A stretch of DNA of 64,000 nt from Ascidia mentula (GCA_947561715.1 OX387201.1:5722001-5786000); one strand, 5' to 3'; shown: positions 43,320 through 63,256, numbered from the stretch's first letter. Notes: generated by a model from the sequence alone, not told the origin. Program-made: numbers and translations.

Positions 43320-44821
43320 CAAGTCTTTGAAGCGTTCCTTTCATTGTTGAAATGCATTCTGTGTGCTGGGCCAAGAGTTATTTCGCTGGGCGATGGCTTA
43401 AAGGTGTCCAAACAAAGTTAATACCGAACCAAGTGCGCATGTGCTTTGTGTGACGATGTACTACAAGCCCAAAACCACATTTACTTTGTAGTTATATTTA
43501 TTTTCATATTTGCGCAAAGAGGTTTATTTGGCAACATGTGGTGTTGAAATGCAAAATAAATACTTTTCCAATAGAAATGCAAAAAGTCCAATATTTTTTT
43601 TGTTTTGTAGTATGTAAAAAAGATTGAATCACAAGGTACAGATGTCAAATAGGTAATGCTTACTGGCTACACATAGAAATAAGCCATCATCAGTAACAAT
43701 CTTTCAATAGTTTTGTTTCTGTGACCAATCTTCAGAAAACATAAACTATCACATATTTCGATCGACATCAAAACCTATATCGCTACTTCTTAGTTGGCGT
43801 CTTTTGTTTGCAACGAAGTGATACGGACAGTGGCGCAGCCGGCCCGAGATTTGGCAAAGGTTAACTGCCTTATGGATTCGGGCCAGAAATAGTCCCTCCC
43901 CTGCTACACTCGGATGCTCCTAATTCGTTTGCAGCACACCAAACTTTTAAGTCAGTTTAAGAATTAAAAAGAAACAACAGGTGGTCCTGGTTAGGTGAAC
44001 AAATTGCTTTGATTCGGGGCTACTGTTATTTCCGAACGGTGTTTTTTAATTGGTGTCATTAAGGAAATTGCAGTGGTAGTCTTTGACATTTTTAAATCAA
44101 ATTTCCCGCGGCGCACCTGAACCCGCTTCACGGTACACAGTTCGAGAAACCCTGCTTTTAGATGTCCAATGTATGCATGCTGTCACCAAGCGTACATATT
44201 TATTTGTTTTGTTTTACGTTATATGTCGCTAGTGAGCGATAGTATTGAGACAACGCTGTTGTCAATCCCCAATGGAAATAAGTTCGGCAGAAGTAAACAG
44301 GGTAATCCGACAGATGGAAGCGCCATTCGGGAGATGTGTTCGGTTCCGACACTGTGCTGTATTATAAAAAATAGATCAGAAGAACATCAGTGGAGAACTG
44401 TCAAGATTGTAAGTAGTTGGTACATGACGAAGGTATGTTATTTTATTTTGTAGATTGTCAGAAAATTTAGTACGATGTGTTGTATTGATAACCTAGCTAG
44501 AAATATAGTATTGTTGTACTTAACGCAGGCAGATTTCAAACAGTACGGCCATGAACCAAACTCATAACCTAACTGCCATCAACTGTAAACTCATCAAATT
44601 TTGCTGCTTCAACATTTTGGACGTTTGAAATTACATGTAAAAAAAACAGGGCATGGAAACTTTTACATTTGTTCAAAATAAATAGTATGTAAATTGAAAC
44701 ATGTGATTTTATCAGTTATGATATAGGTATTGGGATATCATTTTATTAAAATAAGGTAATTACTGTGTATGTGATGGAAACTGCTTGGTCATCACAAATA
44801 TTTTTTACATTGCTTTCTCAG
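43320..44821. other. Photomedin 3' UTR and XK-related gene 5' region
   Basis: The left part is 3' UTR with an AATAAA near 43555. The right part precedes an acceptor at 44821, so at least one untranslated exon of the XK-related gene should lie here or further left. A GC-richer patch near 44110-44160 could be its promoter. No other gene is seen. Confidence 0.45.
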
Positions 44822-44822
44822 A

Positions 44823-47800
44823 ATGAATGACCAGCAGGAATCTGCAACTAAATCTCAACCTGCTAAACATGAAGATTTGCAAAAGATCACCGGCCAAAAG
44901 TCTCTCACTTCAATGTCTTCATATGAGTCGGATTCAGGAGTTATAAACCGGATGCCAAATATGACAACCCAGTATGAACAGACCCATTTTCTAAAAAAGT
45001 CTGACGATGATGACGATACTTCGCTAAGATCCACACCTGCTGGTGAAGCTTTGCTTACTGGTGAATCCCCACTCGAACAAAATGGTTTGAAAAACAATCA
45101 GAGTATGGATCGAAGCTATCCACACCGGTAATATAAATTCCTACAAATATATATATTTCGCCTGTCTACACTTCAAACAAACGACTTAGATTAATTGCAG
45201 GAATTGTTAGAAAATCTATTACTATGCCTTTGTTGGCCATTAAGAAAAAAGGGGTTCAAAGTATACAAACTTTCACGTTTTAATTGTTATAATTTTGTTT
45301 CATTGAAATAGTTAAATTAGCTCTGTTGTCTAGTCCACGAAATGTGTATATAACTTAAAACAACTGCATTCATAATAAACCAGATTTGGTACTTCACAGA
45401 TGTGAGGAAATTTCTTTATTGAACAAGGAAGTCAACAGTAAAGAACCAGAGGATAATGGCAAGTGGTGTTTATGCCAATTTTCAAAGTTATCAAACTTGA
45501 TTGGTGATTTTTTTGTTTGGTTTTAGGCTATGGAAATGATGAAATTGATGCTGTACCAACAAGGTCGGAGAGAAAACTTTCCAAAGACAGTCAAATTCCA
45601 AGTAAATATGCCACTAAGGATTTTTTTAAGAAAAGCTCGGTGATACTTTAAACAGGATTTGTTTCTTTTAGATAAGATTACACCGCAGGTAACACCTTCT
45701 GAATCTTCAAACCCTTCTCATGTGGAAGACAATCAGGTATTTATATTTTTTTGTGTTTAATTGACAGTCCTGTAGAAGATATGGAATTGTGTTAATGGAT
45801 ATAAGATGTGGAAAAATATAATTTGTTTATATTTTAGGACAACCTATGCTGCCAAACCTTCTTTGCTCTATTTGAATGGAAAAAAATTCTTGAGAAGTTT
45901 TCTGCTGTAGACATATTTTTTGCATCAGGTACGGGTATATTGTTTACAAGTAGTTATATTGTTAAAAGGTAAAACGTTTCACAATATTTTCTAGTTAGTT
46001 AGTCATGCTGGAAATGTAATGCACCTTTATGTCAAAAAACTGCATTGATTAGACTTAAGGAATTTTGGGCTGTTATGATGTCATGTTTTGGCATAAGTTG
46101 TTATGCAACGAGACAAATGTGTATGACATGTCTGTGCAGATCCATTTCGGTACATAAATTATTGAATAATGTTGGGTTTTATACAAAGAGAGGGGACAAC
46201 AGTACACTGACAGTTTAGCTGCAGGCTGTGTAGTTAATCAAAAACACTGCTGTGCCAATTAATGCCGTCATGTTGCATTAACCCCCAATATTACATTTTA
46301 CATTGTTTTGGTATTGCTGGAACATGGTTATCCTATATGGGACTAAAAATGCACAAAATATAATAAAGTGACATTGGTGGTTGTCTAGACGTTTAACATA
46401 TGCTTTCTGTTTACAGTTTCTGTTGGATTTTATATTTTTGACATTGTGACCGACATACTTAACGCCTACTCTTACTATGACAAGCAATCAGAAAACAAAG
46501 ATAATCTTCTCTACTTTTGGTTGACGGCTGTGTTGATTGTTGTGCCTTCAATAATATCACAAGTGAGTCCATGGAAAATGCTTAACTGCTATTGTCGTAT
46601 TGGTAATGCATGACTGGAACATAAATAATTGATGAGTCTAGCCGTAGTGTGTCCTAGCATTTCTGTGCAATTGATAAGATCTCAAGGAAGCTACCAAGAT
46701 ATTCTGCACACACAATTCCTTGAAAAGTCCTTGATTTCAACATTTGCTTTTCATGAAATTAAATTTTTCAACTGTCATTTGTAACACATGTCGGGGTAAA
46801 TAATAATTACATTACCATGATGACTCATTAAACCAATTAATGAAAATGTGGTATGTTGTTAATTACTTTGATGAACATTTAAAATGACAAACTTTTTGTT
46901 TGCACACGACTGGTCATTGTGATTGCAAATATATTTATTGATCTGTATTTAAAAGGCATTTTCCCTTTGGTGGGAGGCAGAAGACGAGACACTTATTCGA
47001 AAACAACGCCAAGAACAAGGAAGGAACCAAGGCCATTCTTTTTGCTACTGGTTCTTAATTGCCCAAATGCACATATTTCAAATTGCCCCCTTGTTTAGGT
47101 AAGTTGTGTTATTTGTAAACTAGATGTTTTTACTTGTCATTTGAAACAAAGGCAAATTCAGCCTGATCTTTTCAACTCTATTTATTTTATTTTTTGTACA
47201 AAATAACAATTAAAAAAAATTACCTTCATCAGGCCCATTTTTAAATTATATTGAAATTATTGTAAATGTCTAACTCTACTTTTGTCGGAACATCATTTTC
47301 GTTAAACTTATTTATCACAAACCTAAAGGCAATAGATGGTCCTTTTCAACATAGATGGTCCTTCTGTCTGTGTGGTACTATTGCAGACTCATCAAGAAAA
47401 TTAAGACCACATAATATGTATTGATTTTAGTTGAAACCCGGGTTCACAGAGAACAATCACTCTATGCTTTTGTTAATACTTGTGCATGTGGATTAATCTC
47501 TGATATTTAAACAGATACCTACGTGCCACATATTTCGGATTGAAGTCTCGTATTGAAGAACAAAAGAAAAACACTCATAAAGAAATCTTCTACGATAATA
47601 AAGTAAAATATACCTGTTTAGGCATTGTAACCATGCATAGAATGAAATAACAGAATTAAAATTTATTGTTGACAGTCAGTTACTTATGTTGGTATTCATA
47701 GTGTCTCCATTGCATTTTTTATTTATTAAGTTTTATAAAACAGCTTACAACCATAAAATAATAAGTTTGACAGTCAAACCCAAAGTCTCCATTGCATTTT

Positions 47801-50800
47801 TCATCCACATGTCTGCACGCTTTAAATCATTTGGTGGCACAAATCATGCAACAACTCATTTTGTGGTGTAGGTTTGCTGCAACAGCATGCAGTGATTTTA
47901 ATTACGAAACACTTTCTTTTGCAGTGGAAATATGAATACTGTGATGTCAGCTTCCTGCGCTTGTTTGAATCTTTTCTGGAGTCAGCCCCTCAACTGGTTC
48001 TGCAGATCTATATTATGGTCACTACAAGGCAAACACCATTTATTACAGGTTGGTCACCAATTTGTGACATGTTAGTTACCAATTAAACGATATTGCATTA
48101 CATGCCCGATACTGATAGCGGTGTGTTAATGTTCGTTGTTAAGCTAATGATTATGTTTTACCAAACTTATGCACCAAAATTTGAAGTTTAGTTGTTGTCA
48201 TGTATGTTTGGAATCACAACTTTGGTTATGATTTATTTTATCCATGTAAACACCAACCCAATTGAAAAATGGTACTTGTTTTGTTAAACAATTTTTTGTT
48301 TGTCTGAAGCTTACACAATTTTTTGTCTTTGAAAAACCTTTAAAACAATTCCTATTCCTGAAAACAAAGGTTGTTTAATGAAGGGCTTCTTAGTCCATAC
48401 AAATTTCATAACATTCCTGGAACCTTTTCTGGCTGATATTAAGACATAGCATGTTTTGGAAAACCTGTTCATATTTCTTTATACTGCTTCTGTTTCACAG
48501 TAATGTCATGCCTTGGCTCGTGGGGGGGATTGTCGATGGCTTTTTTGAGTTTTCAGCGTGCCCTGAGAAACTCACGAAAAGACAAAAAGCAAATTTCCAT
48601 TGTTGGCAGCATTTTTCTTGTTCTCTACAGATCTTGTACTATTTTGTCTAGGGTAAGTGAAAAATAAAGTGCTAAATAAGTTTTATAAAGATACCATGTT
48701 AGTTTGGTTGTCCTGGTGCTTGTTTATGGCTACATCTTGATGTGAAACTTTGATTTCTTCTGCAGGTTTTTGCACTAGCTCTCCTGCTAAATGTCCATAT
48801 TTGGGCATGGCTGGGTCTTTTTATTGTCCACTGGGGCCTAATGACCGGTTGGATCATTCTACAGGGAACCAACTTTTGTCAGTCAAAAGTGAAAGAAATT
48901 GTTTATGACATAGTAATTGGGTAAGTGTTTAATTTCCTGCATAAAATGAACCCGGTTTGGTGACCAATGACCTTTATAACTACACCCTTATTTTTGCTAA
49001 TTTCAAATTCAGTTGCTGATTAGTAATGCTGTTAATTTATTACAATGTTAAAACTGGTAAGGACACTATTCAAGATTTAATGTGTGGTTTGTTCCAATAA
49101 TAGCTGTCTTTTAATCATGGATTTTCACAGTGTTTGCTAGTAAACAGGATTTATTCTCCTATAGCCTGTCTTTGATTTGAAAACATGTGAATAACTAAAT
49201 CAATATTTTTACTACCTTTGTATTAACTAACACTTTTAAGTACATTTCAAAACTGATGTTTTATGATACTAGACCTTTAAGGCTTTGTAGTAACGCACCA
49301 GAAACACTCATAACTGCTAATTCCAGTGTTATATTGCTTTTTCAGGTTTTGCTACAACTTTGCATACCTCAATGTGACTGGCAAACGAAGCAACAAGTAC
49401 CGCATGACAGTTTTCTACATCGTAATGTTGATAGAAAACTGTGTGTGTGCTGGTATTTGGATGAAATATCGTCATGGTGGTGGAAGTTTAATTGACGCCC
49501 TTATGGGAAGCAGTCTGGTAAAATATGGAGAAGAATTCTTGACCCAAGATGTAGCTCTGACAATTGTTGTCCTTATTCCTTCAAGTTTTATTCTTGGTAT
49601 ACTTTTCATGTTGCTTTACTATACGTTTTTCCATCCTACTACCGGTGACTTGCCTTGCTGCAAAGAGGGCCAAGAAACAACCAAAGAGGAGAGCGAAGTT
49701 GAAACGGCTCCAAACAATTCTTGCGTGGAAATGCGGACCCACAGCGTTCGCACTTACCGGAAAAGCGAAACATTCCGCTCCTGGCCGAGCGGAAGTGTTA
49801 ACCTGGATGAGACCTCGGGCCAAGCAAGGCCAGCGCGTCCAAAATCTGAAGTGATCGAAAGTAGCGCTTCCTCTTTATTCGACGAACCGAAGCCAGCGCA
49901 AACTGTGGCAACGACGCAACCCGTGGAGGTAAATTCATCTTACAGTTCCTGTTACTCGCTTAGACATGACGATGTGACGACCTTCAATCGTGGCACAACA
50001 GGACAGGCCATTGTTGCTTATTCCACACAAATACGCGACTCTGGTGAGACGACAGTTTATCCACAAAAAGGGGTGGTCACACACACACAGGAAAACGAAG
50101 TAAAGCGTTTGAAAGTCGAACTTCTTATCCAGGAGAAAAAGAGACAAAAGCGAGAGCTTGAAAAAACGCTCATGCAACTAAGTTTGAAACCACACTCGTC
50201 ACCGCAAGCCACTAAGTCTCCACAATCCCCCACTGAGGAATTGTTTAACAGAAAAGAAAGAGCGAAACTGTTGGCAGTCACAGAACCGTCGTCGTCTTAT
50301 TCGAGACCTTCGAGTCGTCAATCGCTGCTATCGTCACCTGTAGCCGTGCCTATGTCTGATCGGCCAATGTCTTCAGTGACGGAAAGACCTGTCAAGAAAC
50401 CACTGCCGCCATCGCCTCTCACGCACAGCAGCAATGAAACAAAGCTCAGTTTCACAAACCAGCCTTCTGCCTGTCATTCCTCTCCCAGCTCAAGAACTTT
50501 AGCTTTTCACCGAAAGCGTTTAAACAGCGAAGAAACAAATTTACAATCAACCAGTATGTTTAATATGGGCGCTATGCCAGCGAAGTGTGGAACTTTTCCA
50601 AGGTGCTCCAGACGTCAAGACCTCAGTACGCCGAGCCGATCCGCGCAGAGCAGTACATTGAAGACCATTCGTGAAAACAAATTAACCATGCATTCCTCTG
50701 GCGGCAGTCGAGATTATAGCGCGTCTTTGTCAAACATAGCAATCAAACAACAACTAGGGGGTAGTTTAAAAAAGACCAAGGTACCTCGTGCTATGAGCTT

Positions 50801-50849
50801 TACTGTTTCCAAAAATGAGCAAGTAATATCCATAGAAAGTACGCTATGA
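44823..50849 (+). CDS. XKR4/6/7-like: XK-related membrane protein with long cytoplasmic tail
   Basis: Twelve coding exons close in phase: 44823-45127, 45400-45458, 45527-45601, 45672-45736, 45838-45928, 46417-46562, 46956-47098, 47515-47602, 47925-48048, 48501-48652, 48766-48920 and 49346-50849. The product is 968 residues. Residues about 1-165 are a polar N-terminal region. Several membrane segments follow (VDIFFASVSVGFYIFDIVTD, FWLTAVLIVVPSII, FLIAQMHIFQIAPLFRYL) with the family motif ESAPQLVLQIYIM and later DVALTIVVLIPSSFILGIL. The last about 400 residues are a Ser/Pro-rich cytoplasmic tail with a charged helix (ENEVKRLKVELLIQEKKRQK). XKR proteins include plasma-membrane lipid scramblases, but members differ and activity cannot be assumed. 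Intron 2 has a GC donor. Confidence 0.9.
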
Positions 50850-52434
50850 ACTAAGGTTTAATGAAGTTAGATTTGTTGTTAATTGCTCTCCAAACCTAAT
50901 GGTGTCTTAACTTACTTGATAGTGTTGCCATTACTGTTAACAATGTATGACACTGCAACATTAAAAAGTAATTCTTAGATTTTAAAACTAAACTGTGCAA
51001 TTGTCCAATGCAGTAATGGCATTTAAAACTTGTTTTCCATTTGCGAAACAATTGGAGGTTTGTGGTGTTCTATTGTGCAATTTGTTTGCGACCTGCACAG
51101 TATTACCAGCACAATACATCGTAGTAACAGATCTTATGGATGGTTTAGGCAATATGTTGTTACACTGTGGGATTGTGGGTATTATTGTGGCAACAGCTGC
51201 TTCTGTATGTGTACTATTGCCATGGCATTTTTATTTTACCGAACAACCCTCATAATTTTACTAATTGTTTTATGTGTATTGTTTTTTTACTATCATCACT
51301 GTTCAGCCATAATTTCTCCATCTGTGTTTTGTATTGTAACAGTTCCACATGTGTAACTAAAAGGCGTAACTTTGTGCACATCAACAAAACATGTATTATA
51401 GTCATACAAAAAGTGGTGGCATTAGAAAGGTTATTGTTAATACATTGACAATCCCAATTACACAACTATTTATTAAAAAGGTGAAATGACAACTAAGGGT
51501 GCTTATGATTTCTGGCAAGTTTGTAAGACTTTTACACCTGCCATGCTTTTGTTCAATCTATTGTTTTTCCTTGTAACATGCGAAATGACTTTTCAAGCTA
51601 TCATGATTAAACAAAATAGTACAGCTGCATAACACCTGTAATTTAAATCTGCACTGTTGTGTATAAAATATAAAAGTTTGAACAAGCTTATTTTTTATAT
51701 GATGGCTGTCAAAAGTTAGTTGGAACATTATCTAATAAATACGGCAATTTAAGTTGTACATTTCCACGGAGCCCAGATGTTTGTCAAACCAGTATTTCCA
51801 CATTTGTGTTCCAGGGTGAATAACAAAAATGTAATCAAGTCATTTTATGGATAAATATTTTTAGGTGATAAATTGGAAAGATGTTCTCGGGCTTTGCTTG
51901 CACAATATTTAGTTTTTGATTTGGTTTGAGCTACAGGGTCAGAAAAATTGGTGTTTTTTGCTGACTATTTGAAAAGGTCTTCATAGTTGATTATGACGTA
52001 TAAAAGCCCAAAATATGCACTATTAGATTTGCTAAATATATCATGACAAAATTACACAAAATAAGGACAATATTGTTCTTGTATAATTATGCTACGTATT
52101 TTTAACATCTTTTGTCAAATGTGTATATTCTTCATTCTTAGATATGTTGTTTAGGTGGCAGATAAACAATTGTTTTTTGCTTGATTATAATTTTGTCCGC
52201 CAACAAATGTGTAATATGGAACACGCGTGACTACACAACGGTTGCTGCACCCTCAATTTAAAGATCTTATTAAACTGACAAACTTTATACCTAAAAATGT
52301 TAGCCTTGCTTTGCTAAACAGTTTCTACACTTGGAATAAAAGTTTATTACTATTGTTAATCTTTCCGGTTACCAGAAATTTGAAAAACCAATTTACAGCA
52401 ACAGAAAATCCAGTGATAATTTCATATATTGTTT
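50850..52434. other. Convergent 3' flanks of XK-related gene and COX6B
   Basis: AT-rich sequence with several possible poly(A) signals on the plus strand (for example TAATAAATA near 51735). The hydrophobic open frames around 51000-51450 have no splice links or family resemblance and are read as UTR. Confidence 0.5.
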
Positions 52435-52690
52435 AAAGCTTGCCAGGGAAAACTCCTTCTTCCCTCCACGAGTCGAACCTTTCAACCCACTCACTGGGAC
52501 AGAGTGATTGATAGCACAGTTTGAAATAATCGCACTGGTTGGTATCTTTTCCCTTTTCGGACATAATGGTGTTGCATCTATGAAAATCCACGTAGTCCTG
52601 GAAGCAGTGGCGAGCCTGATTTGTTTGCGGAAATCGCGGATCAAATGGCGCTGTGCGAAAGAACTTGATTCTTTCCTCCATTGAAGCCAT
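52433..52690 (-). CDS. COX6B: Cytochrome c oxidase subunit 6B
   Basis: A single uninterrupted frame of 85 residues starts MASMEERIKFFRTAPFDPRF and ends EGVFPGKL. It has the CX9C (CFQDYVDFHRC) and CX10C (CDYFKLCYQSLC) pairs that form two disulphides in the intermembrane space, where this nuclear-encoded subunit bridges the two complex IV monomers. Length matches the family (about 86). The gene is intronless here. It is convergent with the XK-related gene and divergent from RIC8. Confidence 0.97.
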   Translation of the reverse strand: MASMEERIKFFRTAPFDPRFPQTNQARHCFQDYVDFHRCNTIMSEKGKDTNQCDYFKLCYQSLCPSEWVERFDSWREEGVFPGKL

Positions 52691-53701
52691 TATCGTTAAC
52701 TTTCAGTTTGCACAGCTTATCAAAAATAACTTTGTATTTGGTTCTCGTACGTGACTGTTGTCTCTCGAAAAATAAACCAAGGTGAATTATATTTACTGCT
52801 GTCGCGTGTCGTGTGTCGTGTGTCGCGAAGTACGAAGTTATGATTATAAAAAGTCATGCAAGTTTTTGGGCCAATGGAATTGTATTAATACAACTGGGTT
52901 TTGGTAGATTGCTAAATTAACTATTGTAAACTCGCTATAGAATTTACCACAGTGCAATTGTTAATTATTGGGTTGTATTAAAGTTACCAAAGCATTCCAT
53001 ACTCACATTAAAACGAATATAAATTTCACTGAGGCAGAAAGAAATAATTTAGATGTTGCGTATTGTATTGGGACAGGATACCGAGTCCCCCCCCCCCCTT
53101 TTGCCTTTTTGGCCTTTTCACGCTTTAGTAGTTATCGTCGTGTTTACGTTTTACGTACTTGTCCTGATAAAGGTTGGTTGGATAACGACTGAAACGTGAT
53201 GCGACCAAAAGAGCTTTGAATTTATTGAACAGAGTACAGAAGGTCATTCGTTAGATTCGTTACCTACCTGGCTCACCAGCTGTAGCGTCAATATATAAAA
53301 AAAAATCCTCACAACTTTCGTAGGTTGAATAAACTATTATAGCTGTGGGTAAACAGAAAATTTACCTACTGTATTAATGCGTGGAACAAGTTGACATAAA
53401 CATTAATCTCGGTTGCGTGCGAGAGTTGTGCTTATCAGATTAAATCACATGGATACTATGACAAGGCGATTTTGACGCAAGATTATTTTACGAATGTTGG
53501 TTAAAACGTTTTGAAACGATATAAATACACTGAGAAATGCTATACGTTTATAAGAAACTGCCATCAACGTGCGAACAGGTATCATTTTCCAAGTGAAATG
53601 TTTAAATGAACAAAGATAGTCACTTGATGGCGCTAGTGTGATTGTATGTTTATTCCAGAAGAGAAGAGGTTGGACACTGGGCAGAAGAGGAGTAAGTAGA
53701 A
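52691..53701. other. COX6B-RIC8 divergent intergenic region
   Basis: This holds the upstream flanks of both genes, a GTGTC-type short repeat near 52801-52825 similar to the one near 1975-2005, a run of 13-14 C at about 53087-53099, and one copy of the CTGAxxAAG...GAAACGT repeat at about 53160-53240. No extra gene is seen. Confidence 0.5.
53160..53240 (+). repeat. Dispersed repeat tail with CTGATAAAG...CTGAAACGT motif
   Basis: CCTGATAAAGGTTGG is followed within about 35 bases by ACTGAAACGTGATGCGACC and then AAGAGC, the same order as in the inverted repeat at 58916-59133. It is short and degraded, and the parent element is not identifiable by eye. Confidence 0.4.
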
Positions 53702-56310
53702 ATGGACTTTGCCAGTGCTGCGTTAAACGAAATACTAACCGGAGATGCCAACCGAGTTTCATCATTACTGAAGAACTACATCAAAGCTGTAAGTTTATCT
53801 GCTCAGTTAGATATGCACCACATTGGAAAGTTTGTTTTTGTGCGGAGGATTTTGTTTCGGCGATCGTTCATTGCGCGGTCGATCGCAACGTTTTTTCGTA
53901 TGTTAATGCATTGGCTAATTAAAATTGCGCGGATTATCGGTAAATTTTCGCAAAAGTGCGCGGGGGATATTTTTTTCCAGTCTGGGATATGCACAGTTCA
54001 CATTTTTTGTACAAACAAAATAGCTTCTACTCAGTGGTTCTGATTCAACAGTACCAAACCACACTGCAAAATTACATATATAAGCCTGCATGATTTCTTC
54101 TTACATCATTTTTGTCTTTTTAGCTGCAAGATAACCCCCAGTTCCAGGAAAATGAAGGACAAACCAGAGAGGTGGCGCCTGCTTAGAAATCCTTGTATAC
54201 ATTTGCTTTTCTATCCCATCTCTTTTTTTAGGAGCTTGCCAAGGCAATCATTGACACTTTGTGTTCAAATGTAGAAGAAGTCCCTTACATTGGAGAAGCA
54301 GTGGAAACTATAAGATTTCTTTCACGAGACAAACACGTTGTGTCTCAGGTTCTAATTACAAAGCAAGCCAAAAATCTACTTCTCAATCTTGCCCAATTGC
54401 CTGCAAATAGAGGTATGTTGTATGGCAAACTATTAGTTGACAATCATACATAAATCTGTTGTTACGTAGGTATGTCATTGATGTCACATGATAGTCAAGA
54501 ATTGGAACTGAATGCTAGCAAGTGTTTGAGCAATGTTATATATCTATCAATGGATGCAACGGTAATTTTAGTGGTTGTTTTAACTTTCACAACTTCATGA
54601 TGTTGCTTTTTCAGGAATTATGCAAAAATGCTTCTTTCATCAAGGCGTTAGTACAGAAAAGTTATTCACACAAAAATCACACCCCAAATCAGAATGCTGT
54701 AACTTTAAAACTATTGTTTCTTGTTTCTGCATTAAATCCTGTTGGGCGTAAGATGATTACAGATGAATTTGATGGCCGCAAAAGTGTTCTCAGTTTCTTA
54801 CAATATGTTCTTCAGAACTCCAAAAGTACCAGGTTAACTTGTGTTTCTGTTGATGTTGTTTGGAACCTGTTCATTCCCTAGTTTGCATTTAATAATTATA
54901 GTAAAGCATTATATTTGTGAAATTATAGTAAAGAACTGAATGAAGAGGAGACAACCCTGTGCATTGAACTACTTCGAGTCCTTTTTAACTTAAACATGGA
55001 CTTGAGACGTGCAAAGATTTACGCTGAAGTATTTCACTTCGTTTTCTAATGGAGGATAAAAAAAGTAACCGATTGTTTGTTCTCAGAAAGAAATTGAGGA
55101 ACTTAACGTAACGATGGAGTGTTGTAGAAATATTCTTTTATCATCCAGCTCCAATCCAGCATTAACGGAAGGCCTTCACTGGTAGATTAGTAATCAAATA
55201 ATAAATGTTATTCATCTCGTTAACATGATGTTTCTTGCAGCTCTGCAGGAAATGCAATCTACAGCATTCCACCCTCATGTATGTCCATAGAAAAGCTGCT
55301 GCTCTCTGTGCCAAACACCGATGGTAATGAAATATCAATGAAGCCAGTTATGGTGTTGGTAGATATTTTGAGGCGGAAGGTTATGAATGTAAGTAGTTGA
55401 ACTTAAAAAACAAGAAAACGAAACCATCGTGCTTTTCTTTTAGAGTGAAATAGCCACCGAAGTTCTTCAACCAATCTTGGCACTGCTAAGTGATCTATGT
55501 CGCTGTTCAAGTTTGATTCGGAGACATTTAAAAGATGTAATGATATTGTGTTTCCTGAAGTAAAGTTCTGTTAGATTTTATCACTTCATTGCAGTTAATA
55601 TTACCACCACGCAAAGACTTTAGACACAGGCCAGAGGAGGGTTTGACGTTTCGGAATAAGCTCATCAAGCTCTTTACTCATACCAATACCAGTGTCAAGC
55701 ATGGTGTTGCAGATTTTTTATTTGTATTATGCAAAGAAAATGGTAAGTTCACTTCTATTACTAGACAATTACGCACAAGTCTAACAGTTTTGTTGCAGTT
55801 GATCGATTTGTGAAGTACACTGGATATGGCAATGCAGCGGGGTTGCTTGCAACTCGCGGTTTGTTAGCGGGGGGCAGAGGTGAAACTGTGTATTCAGATA
55901 CAGATTCAGACAGCGACACAGAAGAGTACAAAGTGGCCAGTTCGAAGTAAGTTCATGTTCGGTTTCTTACTTGACCAGCACTGTGACATCGCATTACCAT
56001 ATTTTTAACCACACCGAACACCAGAATAAACCCTGTGACTGGTCATGTACCACCCCCTGTTCGAAACCCATTAGAGGGAATGACAGAGGAGCAGAAAGAG
56101 TATTTGGCAGCACAGCTTGCATGTGACATATCTAAACTATCAAGGTAAGCTAAAATGTCTAAAATATGATTACACAAGCAATGTTAACCCTACACTTACA
56201 GCAGTGACAGTGTTATTCAACCGATGGGTATAGCTGCAGATGGCTCCCTTATTCCTTTGCAACAGAAAGTTCATGAAATGAAGTTAAGAGAGGAACGTGA
56301 TTCTGATTAA
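53702..56310 (+). CDS. RIC8A-like: RIC8 (synembryn), G-alpha chaperone and exchange factor
   Basis: Thirteen exons close in phase: 53702-53788, 54124-54171, 54232-54412, 54470-54561, 54615-54832, 54929-55028, 55087-55181, 55241-55388, 55444-55536, 55595-55742, 55799-55946, 56025-56144 and 56202-56310. The product is 528 residues against about 530 in vertebrates. The body is an all-helical armadillo-like fold. Diagnostic pieces are [36 protein letters not shown], an acidic stretch ([13 protein letters not shown]) like the casein-kinase-2 region of RIC8A, and the C-terminal [19 protein letters not shown]8 folds nascent G-alpha subunits and promotes nucleotide exchange in the cytosol. AATAAA lies near 56536. 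Confidence 0.95.
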
Positions 56311-56622
56311 ATATGCTTAGGTTCTTATTTTCAACTGTACTGTGATGTTTCTGTGCCACTGCCTGTTGTGATTAATGCTCTTCCATTGCCAGAAAAATTT
56401 TTGTTTGTTGATCATGTTATACGTGAACATGCTTTATTATGGGATGTTTTCAACGGACACATCTTTACATAAGTAAAATCAGTGCAAAACCCATTGTGCT
56501 CATGCACACCATCACTTTATGAGATAATAGTTGTCAATAAAACAAATCAAATGAAATGAAGGCGTTTGCTTCAGGGAATCCTCTTGTGTTCTATGATTGC
56601 AAAATTAACTAAAACAAAAACT
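56311..56622. other. Shared 3' flank of RIC8 and SF3B5
   Basis: Convergent 3' UTRs. The plus strand has an AATAAA near 56536 (GTCAATAAAAC) for RIC8. Nothing else is seen. Confidence 0.55.
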
Positions 56623-56942
56623 TCAGTCCACATTTGGTCGGTCAGGTGGAGGCCCACATGGCTGGAACATTTTATCCAACAGATTAAACCGCACTCTGGC
56701 CTTTGACTCATTCTCCGCAATTGCGATGTAAGTCAAAAGATCATGATGACCTGCGTAAATCAAAAATAATTCAACTTTTCTGTTAGAAATCCGCCGCTAA
56801 TTACCATACCCAGGTATGATGCAAGAGTGTCTCTGTGCTGGTTGGTCATCCACTCCCATTTGGTGGTATCAGAATGCCCTGTGCCAACATACTTTGACTG
56901 CAGGTGCTCCATTTGGGAGAAAATATTATAACGGTCACCCAT
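56623..56942 (-). CDS. SF3B5: Splicing factor 3B subunit 5
   Basis: Two exons, 56942-56810 and 56750-56623, give 86 residues, the same length as human SF3B5. The product starts MGDRYNIFSQMEHLQSKYVG and continues with SDTTKWEWMTNQHRDTLASY, then ESKARVRFNLLDKMFQPCGP, an almost continuous match to the family. It is a small core subunit of SF3b in the U2 snRNP, which recognises the branch site. The single 59-bp intron splits the gene after SYLG. Confidence 0.97.

Positions 56943-63256
<6,314 letters not shown>

Noticed and set aside
43810-43930. GGACAGTGGCGCAGCCGG looked like a Pol III A box of a tRNA or SINE
   Set aside because: No B box at a fitting distance and no tRNA fold, so the single box match is not enough.
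51000-51450. Hydrophobic open frames after the XK-related stop codon, considered as a further membrane exon
   Set aside because: They overlap each other in different frames, lack matching splice sites and lie in an AT-rich 3' region.
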